Origin: JBBITI01 sp963735055
Lineage (GTDB): Bacteria; Chloroflexota; Dehalococcoidia; Dehalococcoidales; UBA2162
Direction: 5' to 3'
Assembly: GCA_963735055.1 (NCBI GenBank)
Contig: CAVTJN010000004.1
Location: forward strand, 186,001-250,000
DNA length: 64,000 bases
The notes below the pieces were generated by a model. That model saw only the letters and a program-made list of their open reading frames with translations. It was not told the DNA's origin and made no database searches. Positions 27,955 to 37,236 of this stretch are shown piece by piece; position 1 is the stretch's first letter, and every line of letters starts with the position of its first letter. Made by a program: the position numbers and the translations under genes.

Positions 27955-27983
27955 CACCCCGGCCGGTGCGACCAGGGCCTAGC

Positions 27984-28877
27984 CTACTTCAGCGGAAGAT
28001 CGATCTTGTATTTACCGACGATGTCCATTATCTGTGCCGCCGTTCTGGCGTCCGGTTCATAGAGCGGGGGGCGTGGCTTGCCAACTCTGAACCCCACCTG
28101 GTTCAAGGCGTACTTGACCGGGACGGGATTGGAAATCACGAAGAGCCCGCTGAATATCGGCATCAAGTGTCCGTGAAGCTCGGCCGCCCGCTGCATCTTA
28201 CCTTCAACGAAGCTGCTGATCATCTCGCCTATCTGATTTCCCACCAGATGCGAAGCCACGCTGATCACACCGTACGCCCCAATGGCCAGCATGGGCAACG
28301 TGTCGCTATCATTGCCGCTCCAGACGATGAAGTCATTGCGGCTGCCGGCAATAATACGGGTAATCTGCTCAAGGTTACCGCTGGCTTCCTTGACCCCGAT
28401 AATGTTCTTGACTTGACTGAGCCTGATCACGGTCTCGGCGGCCAGATTGGTGATGGTCCGCGAGGGCACATTATAGAGGATACAGGGTAGGCTGGTACTT
28501 TCAGCGATTGCTTTGAAATGCATATAGAGGCCGTCCTGGGTCGGCTTGTTGTAATAGGGCACCACCAAAAGACAAGCATCGACGCCAATCTTCTCCGCCT
28601 CCCGGGTCGCCTCGATAGCCTCGGCAGTACTGTTGCTGCCGGTGCCCGCGATAACCGAGGCGCGGTCCCCGACGGCCGCCTTGATATCCCGGAACAAGCG
28701 CAATTCCTCGGGGCGGAGGAGGGTGGGCGACTCGCCAGTGGTGCCGACCACTACCAAGCCCTCGCTGCCGGAGTCCACCAGGGCGCGCGCAAGCTTCTTC
28801 GCCTGCTCGTAATCGACGCCCCCGTTATCATCGAATGGCGTCACCATGGCAGTAATGAGTCGTCCGATCTTCTTCAT
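27984..28877 (-). CDS. dapA: 4-hydroxy-tetrahydrodipicolinate synthase
   Basis: First committed lysine/diaminopimelate step. 297 residues: TAMVTPFDDNGGVDY, VVGTTGESPTL, pyruvate-binding lysine in IIGVKEASGN and Y in LYNVPSRT. Last gene of rpsO-pnp-dapB-dapA. Confidence 0.94.
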   Translation of the reverse strand: MKKIGRLITAMVTPFDDNGGVDYEQAKKLARALVDSGSEGLVVVGTTGESPTLLRPEELRLFRDIKAAVGDRASVIAGTGSNSTAEAIEATREAEKIGVDACLLVVPYYNKPTQDGLYMHFKAIAESTSLPCILYNVPSRTITNLAAETVIRLSQVKNIIGVKEASGNLEQITRIIAGSRNDFIVWSGNDSDTLPMLAIGAYGVISVASHLVGNQIGEMISSFVEGKMQRAAELHGHLMPIFSGLFVISNPVPVKYALNQVGFRVGKPRPPLYEPDARTAAQIMDIVGKYKIDLPLK

Positions 28878-28887
28878 TCGGTCTCCC

Positions 28888-29679
28888 CTAGAGATTCAGC
28901 AGAGTATCGAGGCCGTAGATAAGTCCCTGGTGCTTGCCAACTTCTTTGACGGCGATTATGATGCCTGGCAGGTAGCATTCACGGTTAATGGTGTCATGGC
29001 GGATGCTGAGGGTCTGCCCGCTGGCCCCGAACAGGACTTCCTGGTGGGCCATGAGACCCGGCAACCGCACGCTGTGGATGGCCACGCCATCCACATCCTG
29101 ACCGCGGCTGCCGGCCGGTCCCTGACCGGCGGCGTGACTGAATGGCTTTCCGCGGCTTTGCACCATCGCCCGGGCAGTCGACAAGGCGGTCCCCGAAGGC
29201 GCATCGGCCTTCAAGTGGTGGTGCAACTCGATTACCTCGGCGTAGTCCATGTATTTCGACACGATCCGGGCCAGGTGCATCATGAGGACGGCGCCCAGGG
29301 CAAAGTTGGACGCGACCACCACCCCGGTCTTGTGGGATTCGGCCTGTTGCCGGATTTCTGCAATATCGCCGGCGCTGAGGCCGGTGGTGCCGATCACCAT
29401 GTTGACGCCCCTGGCGACGGCAGTGCGCACGGCCGGAAGGGTGGCCTTGGCAATCGAAAAATCAACAATGACGTCAGGACACGCGGAACTCAGAATGGTA
29501 TCCAGATTACTGGAAAAAGGCACGGCCCCCGAACCGTCCGGCAACTGGAGGGTGGGCTTGTCAGCTATTGCGTCGACAGCCCCCACCACCTGCAAGCCCG
29601 GATCACGGCAGAGACCGCTAATGATCTCCTGGCCCATCTTACCGGCGGCGCCGTGAACAACGACTCTGATCGGGGTCAC
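28888..29679 (-). CDS. dapB: 4-hydroxy-tetrahydrodipicolinate reductase
   Basis: 263 residues with nucleotide loop VHGAAGKMGQEI, VDFSIAKA, GTTGLS and the active EIIELHHHLKADAPSGTA-like segment (VIELHHHLKADAPSGTAL). Ten bases before dapA. Confidence 0.94.
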   Translation of the reverse strand: MTPIRVVVHGAAGKMGQEIISGLCRDPGLQVVGAVDAIADKPTLQLPDGSGAVPFSSNLDTILSSACPDVIVDFSIAKATLPAVRTAVARGVNMVIGTTGLSAGDIAEIRQQAESHKTGVVVASNFALGAVLMMHLARIVSKYMDYAEVIELHHHLKADAPSGTALSTARAMVQSRGKPFSHAAGQGPAGSRGQDVDGVAIHSVRLPGLMAHQEVLFGASGQTLSIRHDTINRECYLPGIIIAVKEVGKHQGLIYGLDTLLNL

Positions 29680-29688
29680 GGTATTCCT

Positions 29689-31887
29689 CTATCTGCCGGG
29701 GCCGGATCGAGGCGGACCCCCGAAACCGGGCCGCGACGGCCGGAAGGGACGAGATTCTCTGTTCGGCGGTGCGCTCCCTCCAGACTCAGACGGAGGACCC
29801 TGATCCGGGGTTCTTTCGAGGACGGCCTTACGGGACAGCCCGATCTTGCCATCCTCGGAACGCAACACCTTCACGGTGACTTCGTCACCGAGACGAACCT
29901 CGTCCTCTACGTTGGCAACCCGGTAGTGGGCCAACTCGCTGATGTGGACCATGCCTTCTTTACCCGGCATGATTTCGACGAGAGCGCCAAAGGGCAAAAT
30001 GCGGGTCACCTTTCCGGTGTAGACGGCACCGACTTCAACATCGCGGGTGAGGCCCTCGATCATGGCGATAGCCTTCCGGGCCGCGCTCTCATCAGGGGAG
30101 CCGACCACCACCGACCCATCATCCTTGATGTCAATGGTCGTTTTGGTCTGCTCGATGATCGCCCGAATGGTCTTACCCCCGGGACCGATCACGGCGCCGA
30201 TCTTATCGGTCGGGATATTGATCTTGTACATACGCGGCGCGTACGGGCTCATCTCGGGCCGGCTGGCGCTGATCGTTTTGTTCATAATGCCGAGAATAAA
30301 CAAACGCGATTCACGAGCCTGCTGGATCGTCTTCTGCACGATCTCCATGGAGAGGCCCTTGAGCTTGGTGTCCATCTGGATTCCGGTGATACCCTGACTC
30401 GTCCCGGCGACTTTGAAATCCATATCACCGTAGTTGTCTTCGAGGCCTTCGATGTCCGTCAGAATCAAGTATTTTCCCTGATCGTCGGTTACCAATCCGG
30501 TAGCGATGCCGGCCACGGCCCGCTTGACCGGGATACCGGCGTCCATCAACGACAGCGAACTGGCGCAAACACTGGCCATGGAGGTGCTTCCGCTGGAACT
30601 CAGCACCTCAGACACCAGACGCATGGTATAGGGGAAATCCTGCGCGGTGGGAATCACCGGCTCGAGCGACCTTTCAGCGAGGGCGCCGTGTCCGATTTCG
30701 CGCCGCCCCGGGCTACCCATGCGCTTCACTTCCCCGGTTGAGAATGGAGGCATGTTGTAGTGGTGAATGAACCGCTTCTTCTCCTCGATGCCCAGCCCAT
30801 CAAGCTTCTGCTCCTCCCCGGCGGATCCAAGGGTGGTGATGGTAAGCACCTGGGTTTCGCCACGGGTGAACAGACCGGAACCGTGTATCCTGGGAAGCAC
30901 GCCCACCTGGCAACTTATCTGACGTATCTCACCAGGTCCTCTTCCGCCCGCCCGCTTCCCCTGGAGCAGACTTGACCGTACCGCTATTCTGATCCGCTGG
31001 TCGAGAGCCACATCGAGGTCCGCAGCGCTGTAAGTTTCGCCCAGTTTGGCGATTACTTCTGCTTTAAGATCGGAGATAAGCCGGTCCCGCGGCGCCTTCT
31101 CGGCGGACTTAAGAACATCAACGAGTTTCGCGTCGACCAGCCCGGAGACAGATTTGACCAGTTCGGCATCAAGGTCGGCCGTGGGGATGGTAATCTTAGG
31201 CTTGCCGCAGGCTTGCTGTAATTCTTCCTGGAGGCGAATAATGCCTTGGTTGGCTTCGTGCGCGATCTGGATCGCCTTAAGGACAATCTCCTCGTCCGCC
31301 TCATTGGCCCCGGCTTCGACCATTACAATGTCCTTCTTGGTGCTGGCAACAACGAGGTCGAGCAGGCTGTCTTCCAACTGGGCGAGCGTAGGATTCAGAA
31401 CGTACTCGTCGTTCAAATACCCCACCCGAATCGCCCCGACCGGGCCATGGAAAGGCATCTGCGATAGAGTCATGGCAGCCGAGCAGCCAATCAGTCCCAA
31501 GAGATCGGGGTCGTTTTGCTGGTCGACCGACAACACCGTGATGATGAGCTGAATATCACTGCGCCAGTTCTTGGGAAGCAACGGCCGGATGGTGCGGTCG
31601 GCGAGACGTCCGGAAAGGACGGCATCCTGGCTGGGACGGCCTTCCCGACGGATGAAGCCACCGGGGATCTTCCCCGCGGCGTAAAGTCTCTCCTCGTAGT
31701 CAACGGTCAAGGGCAAGAAATCGATGCCCGGTCGCGGCTCTTTGGCAATACCCGCGGTGACCAGAACCACGGTGTCGCCGTAACGCACTGTCACGGCAAC
31801 GTCGGCCTGAAGCGCGAGCACGCCGGTTTCGATGGTGAGCTTGCGCCCGCCGATTTCCTGCTCAAGGGAACGATAGGTTTGTGCCAA
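29689..31887 (-). CDS. pnp: polynucleotide phosphorylase
   Basis: Phosphorolytic 3'-5' exoribonuclease, 732 residues. Two RNase PH-type domains, then KH (IGAVIGPGGKTIRAI) and S1 (GKVTRILPFGALVEI) domains, and a Gly/Pro/Arg-rich tail. Catalytic region in SSGSTSMASVCA. At the second core the common DGR is RAGGRGPGEIR, a small variation. Read without interruption. Confidence 0.95.
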   Translation of the reverse strand: MAQTYRSLEQEIGGRKLTIETGVLALQADVAVTVRYGDTVVLVTAGIAKEPRPGIDFLPLTVDYEERLYAAGKIPGGFIRREGRPSQDAVLSGRLADRTIRPLLPKNWRSDIQLIITVLSVDQQNDPDLLGLIGCSAAMTLSQMPFHGPVGAIRVGYLNDEYVLNPTLAQLEDSLLDLVVASTKKDIVMVEAGANEADEEIVLKAIQIAHEANQGIIRLQEELQQACGKPKITIPTADLDAELVKSVSGLVDAKLVDVLKSAEKAPRDRLISDLKAEVIAKLGETYSAADLDVALDQRIRIAVRSSLLQGKRAGGRGPGEIRQISCQVGVLPRIHGSGLFTRGETQVLTITTLGSAGEEQKLDGLGIEEKKRFIHHYNMPPFSTGEVKRMGSPGRREIGHGALAERSLEPVIPTAQDFPYTMRLVSEVLSSSGSTSMASVCASSLSLMDAGIPVKRAVAGIATGLVTDDQGKYLILTDIEGLEDNYGDMDFKVAGTSQGITGIQMDTKLKGLSMEIVQKTIQQARESRLFILGIMNKTISASRPEMSPYAPRMYKINIPTDKIGAVIGPGGKTIRAIIEQTKTTIDIKDDGSVVVGSPDESAARKAIAMIEGLTRDVEVGAVYTGKVTRILPFGALVEIMPGKEGMVHISELAHYRVANVEDEVRLGDEVTVKVLRSEDGKIGLSRKAVLERTPDQGPPSESGGSAPPNRESRPFRPSRPGFGGPPRSGPGR

Positions 31888-31988
31888 TTAGTACCTCACT
31901 CCACTCAACCTTATGTCAGCCCTCCGCGAAGTGCGATTCGCCTCACCGGCGTTGCAGCAATCAGACTGGGAGGGGCTAAGGAGGTGCG

Positions 31989-32252
31989 TTACTTGCGTAG
32001 TCCAAGCTCGGCGATGAGCTTGTTGTACCTGCCGGCATCCTCGCGACTCAGGTATCCCAACATTCTGCGGCGCTTGCCGACCAGGCGAAGCAGGCCAAGC
32101 TGGGTGTGGAAGTCCTTCCGGTTGGCAGCCATGTGCGTGGTCAACTCGGTTATCCTGCCGGTCAGCAAAGCGACCTGGACCTCAGCTGACCCGGTGTCTT
32201 TCTCTTTGCGGGCGAACTTGCCGACGATTTCCGTTTTTTGGGCCTTGTTCAA
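31989..32252 (-). CDS. rpsO: ribosomal protein S15
   Basis: 87 residues, small-subunit protein binding 16S rRNA; VALLTGRITELTTHM and LRLVGKRRRMLGYL are conserved. rpsO-pnp is a common bacterial pair; a TATAAT at 32327-32332 (minus) may be part of its promoter. Confidence 0.95.
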   Translation of the reverse strand: MNKAQKTEIVGKFARKEKDTGSAEVQVALLTGRITELTTHMAANRKDFHTQLGLLRLVGKRRRMLGYLSREDAGRYNKLIAELGLRK

Positions 32253-32407
32253 TTCGAATACTCCCTGATTTGTCAGTTCCAGTTATCCACTGGAGACATT
32301 GGATACAGTATAACACAGGATGAAGCATTATATCACAAATGCGCCACCGCGAGGGGGACCATGCCTTTTTGCCGCCCGAATATCGGCTGTGCTACACTGG
32401 CCGGGAC

Positions 32408-33205
32408 ATGAAAATCCTGGTCACCAACGATGACGGCGTGCTGGCCGAAGGGCTGTGGGTCCTGGCCCGGGAACTCCAGCGTTTGGGAGAAGTGGCGGTG
32501 GTGGCCCCCGACCGGGAGCAAAGCGCCGTCGGTACGGCGCTGACGTTGACCCAGCCGCTCCGGGTCCAGAAGATAAGTCCGTTGGTTCCCGGGATCGAAA
32601 CCTACTCGGTCCAGGGCACCCCCGGCGACAGCGTCATCCTGGCACTGGAGAGACTCCTCAAAGGGCAGGTCGATATCGTGGTGTCAGGCATCAACGCCGG
32701 ACTTAACGTTGGCACCGACGTGCTGATCTCGGGGACGGTGGGAGCGGCCCTGCAGGGTTACCTGCGCGGCTTTTCCGCCGTGGCGATATCGATGGCGGGG
32801 ACCCAGGCGGCGAACCTTGCCGGGGCGGCGCGAGCCTGCCGCCTGCTGGTGGAAAGGATCCGGGCCACCCCTCCCACACCACCCCTGTTTCTTAACGTCA
32901 ACCTGCCCGACCGCCGTCCCGGGGGGGCGGCAGGCGTACGCGTGACGCGGCTAGCCAGCGACAGCCACATCGACACTGTTGAAGAGGGACATGACGGTAA
33001 ACGGAGCTACTACTGGCTGGTACGCAAACGCCGCCCGGACCGCAAGCACACTGAAACGACCGATATCCAGGCGGTGGAGCAGGGCTGCATCTCGCTGACC
33101 CCACTGCACATATACGACGTTGGCGCCAGCCCGCCGGCCGGTGACGGCTTCTGCAATGATAATCTATGCGCCAGCCTGGCGGGGCAGTTGGCCGGGGGAG
33201 AATGA
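32408..33205 (+). CDS. surE: 5'/3'-nucleotidase SurE
   Basis: Metal-dependent nucleotide phosphatase, 265 residues. MKILVTNDDG carries the metal DD pair, then PDREQSAVG and VSGINAGLNVG. TACACT sits 12-17 bases upstream of ATG 32408, hinting at a very short leader. Stop overlaps the tmk-HD start. Confidence 0.93.
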   Translation: MKILVTNDDGVLAEGLWVLARELQRLGEVAVVAPDREQSAVGTALTLTQPLRVQKISPLVPGIETYSVQGTPGDSVILALERLLKGQVDIVVSGINAGLNVGTDVLISGTVGAALQGYLRGFSAVAISMAGTQAANLAGAARACRLLVERIRATPPTPPLFLNVNLPDRRPGGAAGVRVTRLASDSHIDTVEEGHDGKRSYYWLVRKRRPDRKHTETTDIQAVEQGCISLTPLHIYDVGASPPAGDGFCNDNLCASLAGQLAGGE

Positions 33206-34446
33206 TGACAGGCCTGTTCATTACCTTTGAAGGCGTCGAAGGTTGTGGCAAGAGCACCCAGTCCCGATTGCTTCAACGCAAGTTGACCGCGCTGGCGCTG
33301 CCGGCGTTGCTGGTCCACGAACCGGGCGGGACCAAGCTGGGCGAACGGGTCAGCTTCCTGCTCAAGTGGGCAAGGAAAGTCCCCATCTCGCCGCTGGCCG
33401 AGTTGCTCCTCTTCAATGCCAGCCGGGCCAACCTGGTGGACCTGATGATACGGCCGGCACTGGGACAAGGGGGGATTGTCCTTTGCGACCGGTTCACCGA
33501 TTCCACCATCGCCTACCAGGGGTACGGGCGGGGCCTCGACCTTGCCGCGGTAAAATCGGCCTGCGGCGCGGCCACCCGCGGGTTGAAACCGGACCTGACC
33601 GTACTGCTCGAGGTGCCGGTGGATGAAGGGCTGCGCCGCAAGGCCGCCCGGGGCGAGCATGACCGTTTTGAACGGACCAACTTCGCTTTCCACCAGAGGG
33701 TATCGGCGGCATACCGCAGCATGACGGAAGAGGAGCCCGGGCGCTGGCTGATCGTGGACGGCACCCTGCCCAAACCCGATGTCAGGCGGATTGTCTGGAA
33801 TAGAGTGAGCCAGCTGCTAGCAAATGAAGACCGGCGATTGAAGCCGGGGCACAAAGAGATATGGCACACCGCCCTGCCGTACCAGGACCAGCGGGATGAC
33901 CCGGGCCACGCCGAGGTGACGCTGTATTACGCTCAAGGGCTGGTGGCAACAGAGCGGGGCGATCCTGACATTGTCATCCCGGCCATCATGCTCCATGACA
34001 TTGGATACAGCCAGTTGCCGAAAGAACGAAGGCTGCTCGTCTTCGACCGGGCCGTCCCCGAGGCACAGCGTCGCGAAGTGGTTCTAGAGCATCAGAACGA
34101 GAGCGTGAAATTGGCCCGGGACATTCTCGATCGGCTCCACTATCCGGCGCCGATGACCGACGAAATCCTGGAGATCATTTCCCAGCATGACACCAGGAAA
34201 GGCTTCATCTCGAAGAACGAAGGCCTGGTGCGCGACGCAGACAAGCTATGGCGTTATTCGCGGCGAAGCTTCGAGGCAGGCGCCCGAAGGCGCAAGCCCG
34301 GGGAAGAGCCGCGCTGGAAGGACCTGGAGACCGACATCGACAGAGCCTACTACTTCTATTCCGAGCGGGCGAAGCAGTTGGCCCGGTCCGAGCTCAGCGC
34401 CAGAATAGCTGAGCGCCCGGAAGCGCCGGCAACACCCATAGCGTAG
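33202..34446 (+). CDS. tmk: thymidylate kinase fused to an HD-domain phosphohydrolase
   Basis: 414 residues. Residues 1-205 are thymidylate kinase: P-loop FEGVEGCGKSTQ, EPGGT, CDRFTDSTIAYQG. Residues about 220-400 form an HD-type metal domain (DPGHAEVTLYYAQG, IMLHDIGYSQL, SQHDTRKG). No stop separates them and no ribosome site precedes the HD part; an overlapping ATG at 33831 runs only five codons. Usually these are two proteins, so this is a fusion or a join made by a base error. Start ATG 33202 or 33205 overlaps the surE stop. Confidence 0.8.
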   Translation: MMTGLFITFEGVEGCGKSTQSRLLQRKLTALALPALLVHEPGGTKLGERVSFLLKWARKVPISPLAELLLFNASRANLVDLMIRPALGQGGIVLCDRFTDSTIAYQGYGRGLDLAAVKSACGAATRGLKPDLTVLLEVPVDEGLRRKAARGEHDRFERTNFAFHQRVSAAYRSMTEEEPGRWLIVDGTLPKPDVRRIVWNRVSQLLANEDRRLKPGHKEIWHTALPYQDQRDDPGHAEVTLYYAQGLVATERGDPDIVIPAIMLHDIGYSQLPKERRLLVFDRAVPEAQRREVVLEHQNESVKLARDILDRLHYPAPMTDEILEIISQHDTRKGFISKNEGLVRDADKLWRYSRRSFEAGARRRKPGEEPRWKDLETDIDRAYYFYSERAKQLARSELSARIAERPEAPATPIA

Positions 34447-34477
34447 AGCCGAACCGCAGCGGCGCCGACCACGGCGG

Positions 34478-35044
34478 TCACGCATGCTTCACTGCTATCC
34501 GCCTTAGCGAAAGGGCGTGGGCGGCAGCGACGAGGATGAACAGGGCGAGACTGTAGATGGTCAGCGCACCGGGGACCTTCTGCCACCAGCAGACCAGCAG
34601 CAGCAAGATTACCAACACGGCCGTGGCCAGCGTAACGCTGCGTCTTAGCACCAAGGTAACGATGGAGGGCAAGACCACGATAAGCATCGGCCCGGTGACC
34701 AGGACCAGCAATATACCAATCGTGGTAGCCTCCCCCCGACCACCCCGGAAACCGATAAGGAACGGCCAGTTATGGCCGATAACGGCCGCGCCGCCGGTCG
34801 CGAACACCACCGATTGGGGCGCACCGACTGTCTGAGCGAGGAGCACGGCCACCGCGCCCTTCCCGGCGTCGATCAAACCTACCAGGATACCGATGGCCGG
34901 TCCAAGCTGACGGAAGGCATTCTGGGCGCCCATGTTTCCGTCGCCGAGCTGACGGATATCCTTGCCGCGGCTAAGCCGGCCGGCCACATAAGCAGTCGGA
35001 ATCGACCCGAGAAGATACCCGAACAGGGGCATCAGCCAAGCCAT
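34478..35044 (-). CDS. plsY: glycerol-3-phosphate acyltransferase PlsY
   Basis: Membrane enzyme using acyl-phosphate from PlsX (gene at 46 kb). 188 residues: GYLLGSIPTAYVAGR, GDGNMGAQNAFRQLG and GHNWPFLIGFRGGRGEAT match the three conserved loops; the third usually reads GGKGVAT. ATG 35044 is chosen since longer starts enter the adjacent tRNA. Confidence 0.9.
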   Translation of the reverse strand: MAWLMPLFGYLLGSIPTAYVAGRLSRGKDIRQLGDGNMGAQNAFRQLGPAIGILVGLIDAGKGAVAVLLAQTVGAPQSVVFATGGAAVIGHNWPFLIGFRGGRGEATTIGILLVLVTGPMLIVVLPSIVTLVLRRSVTLATAVLVILLLLVCWWQKVPGALTIYSLALFILVAAAHALSLRRIAVKHA

Positions 35045-35056
35045 CTGTCCCATCCT

Positions 35057-35141
<85 letters not shown>

Positions 35142-35331
35142 CCTGCACAACTTCATGATGGGCTACCGACGTTCCACGTCTGATCTCAACGCCCACCGAC
35201 GGCCGACGGAATCACCGCGTCGGCCGGGCCCACCACGCCCTCCTGCATGCCCGATATTATATGGCCGAAGGCGACCGCGCTGCAATCCGCTCACCGGCGC
35301 AGGGCCGCGGGCACACCATGAAGTAATAGTG

Positions 35332-35537
35332 TATAATCATTCCGACCACGCTCAACCGTGACCGCCATCCAGGGTTGGGGGCGGAAGAACAATGGCGGCG
35401 GCAAGACGGGAGGAGAGCCCGCAACCTTGGCAACGAAGAGCATCGGCGGGGACGCGGGGCGCCCGGCCGCGAGCGTGCCCGGATAGACCCTCGACTTGCC
35501 GTGGTCAAGGCACTATCGTATTAGGAAGGAGGACAGC
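35332..35537 (+). ncRNA. candidate structured leader RNA of a small membrane protein
   Basis: TATAAT at 35332-35337 (preceded by TG) begins a 195-base leader before the 38-residue gene. Helices can be drawn by eye: CCGCCAT near 35361 with ATGGCGG near 35393, GGGAGGAGAGCCC near 35407, and others. It matches no riboswitch or housekeeping RNA that I recognise; the 190 bases between the tRNA and this promoter hold no gene. Confidence 0.3.
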
Positions 35538-35654
35538 ATGCCCTTAGTCATTCTAGCCATACTGATCATTGCCGGAGTGGTTGCCATTCTGATCTTCAGA
35601 TCCAAGTCTCGCGGCAATGACCGCCGCAGACAGGAAGAAAACGCGAAGCGCTAG
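35538..35654 (+). CDS. very small membrane protein, 38 residues
   Basis: MPLVILAILIIAGVVAILIF makes a single transmembrane helix followed by a charged tail (RSKSRGNDRRRQEENAKR). A strong GGAAGGAGG lies just upstream. No family recognised. Confidence 0.6.
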   Translation: MPLVILAILIIAGVVAILIFRSKSRGNDRRRQEENAKR

Positions 35655-35795
35655 GACCATTGTCTCCGGGCGGTTGTCGACGTTGGACGCAAGAACGAAT
35701 CCGGCGAGACCACGAAGCGTCGAATGCATCGCACGGGAATCTGCTCAAGGTTTCGGATGGATGACCTCGTGTAGGGCCGGCAGAGTCGCAGGGGC

Positions 35796-35871
35796 TGGAG
35801 GCGACGGGCGGATTCGAACCGCCGAATAGGGGTTTTGCAGACCCCCGCCTTAACCACTTGGCTACGTCGCC
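35796..35871 (-). tRNA. tRNA-Cys (GCA)
   Basis: Acceptor GGCGACG/CGTCGCC, anticodon loop with GCA (GTCTGCAAAAC), GGTTCGAATCC T-arm, and encoded CCA (35796-35798). Confidence 0.95.
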
Positions 35872-35934
35872 GGCTATTTCAGTCAATTATTATAGCTCCG
35901 CGGTTATCACCATGCAACAGCGGCAGCATTGCAC

Positions 35935-35940
35935 TATAAT
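35935..35940 (+). promoter_or_regulatory. putative -10 element for cinA/pncC
   Basis: TATAAT eight bases before the GTG start, with ATGCAA as a weak -35. The mRNA may start at or next to the initiation codon (leaderless). Confidence 0.4.
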
Positions 35941-35948
35941 CCTTGACC

Positions 35949-36443
35949 GTGAGTACTCGCACAGAAGACATCGCCACGCGCCTCCGCAACCTCGGACTCA
36001 CGCTGGGTACCGTCGAATCGGCTACCGGCGGGCTCATCGCGCACCTGGTGACGAACGTTCCGGGCAGTTCGCACTTCTTCCGGGGATCAGTCATCGCCTA
36101 CAGCAACGAGATCAAGACCGGGGTGGTCGGAGTCAACCGAGGAACGATTGACTTGCACGGCGCGGTGAGTGCGGAGGTAGCCCGGGAAATGGCCGCCGGC
36201 GGACGGCGACTGCTTGGCGTTGACATCTGCCTCGCGGACACCGGTGTTGCAGGCCCCGACGGGGGCGGCCCCGAAAAGCCAGTCGGTCTGTTCTATCTGG
36301 GTTTTGCCTGTGACGGTGGAACCTTCAGCCGCAGGTATTTGTTTGATGGTGACCGCCTTACTAACAAGCAGGCGGCCGCGGAGGCAGCCCTTACGTGGCT
36401 GGACGAATTCCTCGCCGGCAGGTGGTCGCCCGGTTTGTCATGA
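35949..36443 (+). CDS. pncC: nicotinamide-nucleotide amidase (CinA C-terminal domain)
   Basis: Recycles pyridine nucleotides by deamidating NMN. 164 residues: TVESATGGLIAHLVTNVPGSS, GSVIAYSNEIK and TGVAGPDGG are the family blocks. This is the stand-alone C-terminal form. GTG 35949; no ribosome site, see the -10 entry. Confidence 0.9.
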   Translation: MSTRTEDIATRLRNLGLTLGTVESATGGLIAHLVTNVPGSSHFFRGSVIAYSNEIKTGVVGVNRGTIDLHGAVSAEVAREMAAGGRRLLGVDICLADTGVAGPDGGGPEKPVGLFYLGFACDGGTFSRRYLFDGDRLTNKQAAAEAALTWLDEFLAGRWSPGLS

Positions 36444-36492
36444 TCTGAGTCAGATGCTACACTACGGGTATTCTTGACTTTGCGGGGCCGAC

Positions 36493-37230
36493 TTGAAACG
36501 AGCTGACGGACGTAGCTGGGAAGCACTTAGACCGGTGAAAATAACCCCGGGATTCCTCAGCTTTGCCGAAGGGTCGGCGCTGATTGAAGTCGGCCGGACT
36601 CGAGTTTTGTGTGCGGTGAGCGTCGAGGACCGAGTGCCGGCTTTCCTCAGGGAAGGTGGTGAACGTGGTGGATGGCTTACCGCGGAATACGCCATGCTCC
36701 CCCGCTCGACGGTCAAGCGGAGCCAGCGAGACTCCACCCCGGGGAGAGTGAACGGACGCAGCCAGGAGATACAACGGCTCATCGGCCGTTCCCTTCGGGC
36801 GATCACCGACATGGGTGCGCTCGGGGAACGGACGCTGATCGTGGACTGCGATGTTATCGAGGCTGACGGCGGCACCCGAACGGCGGCGATCACCGGATCG
36901 TACGTCGCCCTTTATCAGGCATTGCAGACGCTGGCCAACATGGGCGTGATTTCCTCGGTGTTGCCGCTAAAAAGTGCCGTAGCCGCCACCAGCGTAGGGG
37001 TGGTGCACGGGTACCGCATGTTGGATCTGTGCTACGACGAGGATTTCGCCGCCCAGGTAGACTTCAATGTTGTCATGACCAGCAAGGGCGAGTTCGTCGA
37101 GATGCAGGGAACCGCGGAAGGCAAGCCTTTCAACAAAGAGGCAGTCGATGCCATGCTGGCACTGGCGGAAAAGGGGATCAAAGAACTGTTTCTCGCCCAG
37201 GAAGCGGCAATCGCCACGTTCCGGTCTTGA
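36493..37230 (+). CDS. rph: ribonuclease PH
   Basis: Trims tRNA 3' ends phosphorolytically. 245 residues: GRTRVLCAVSVEDRVP, LTAEYAMLPRST, NGRSQEIQRLIGRSLRA and DCDVIEADGGTRTAAITG. TTG start at 36493. Confidence 0.94.
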   Translation: MKRADGRSWEALRPVKITPGFLSFAEGSALIEVGRTRVLCAVSVEDRVPAFLREGGERGGWLTAEYAMLPRSTVKRSQRDSTPGRVNGRSQEIQRLIGRSLRAITDMGALGERTLIVDCDVIEADGGTRTAAITGSYVALYQALQTLANMGVISSVLPLKSAVAATSVGVVHGYRMLDLCYDEDFAAQVDFNVVMTSKGEFVEMQGTAEGKPFNKEAVDAMLALAEKGIKELFLAQEAAIATFRS

Positions 37231-37236
37231 TCCGGA

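Noticed and set aside
28846..30741. 631-codon open frame on the plus strand opposite dapB and pnp
   Set aside because: It mirrors two clearly conserved genes and its own translation has no recognisable motif; long antisense frames are expected in GC-rich DNA.
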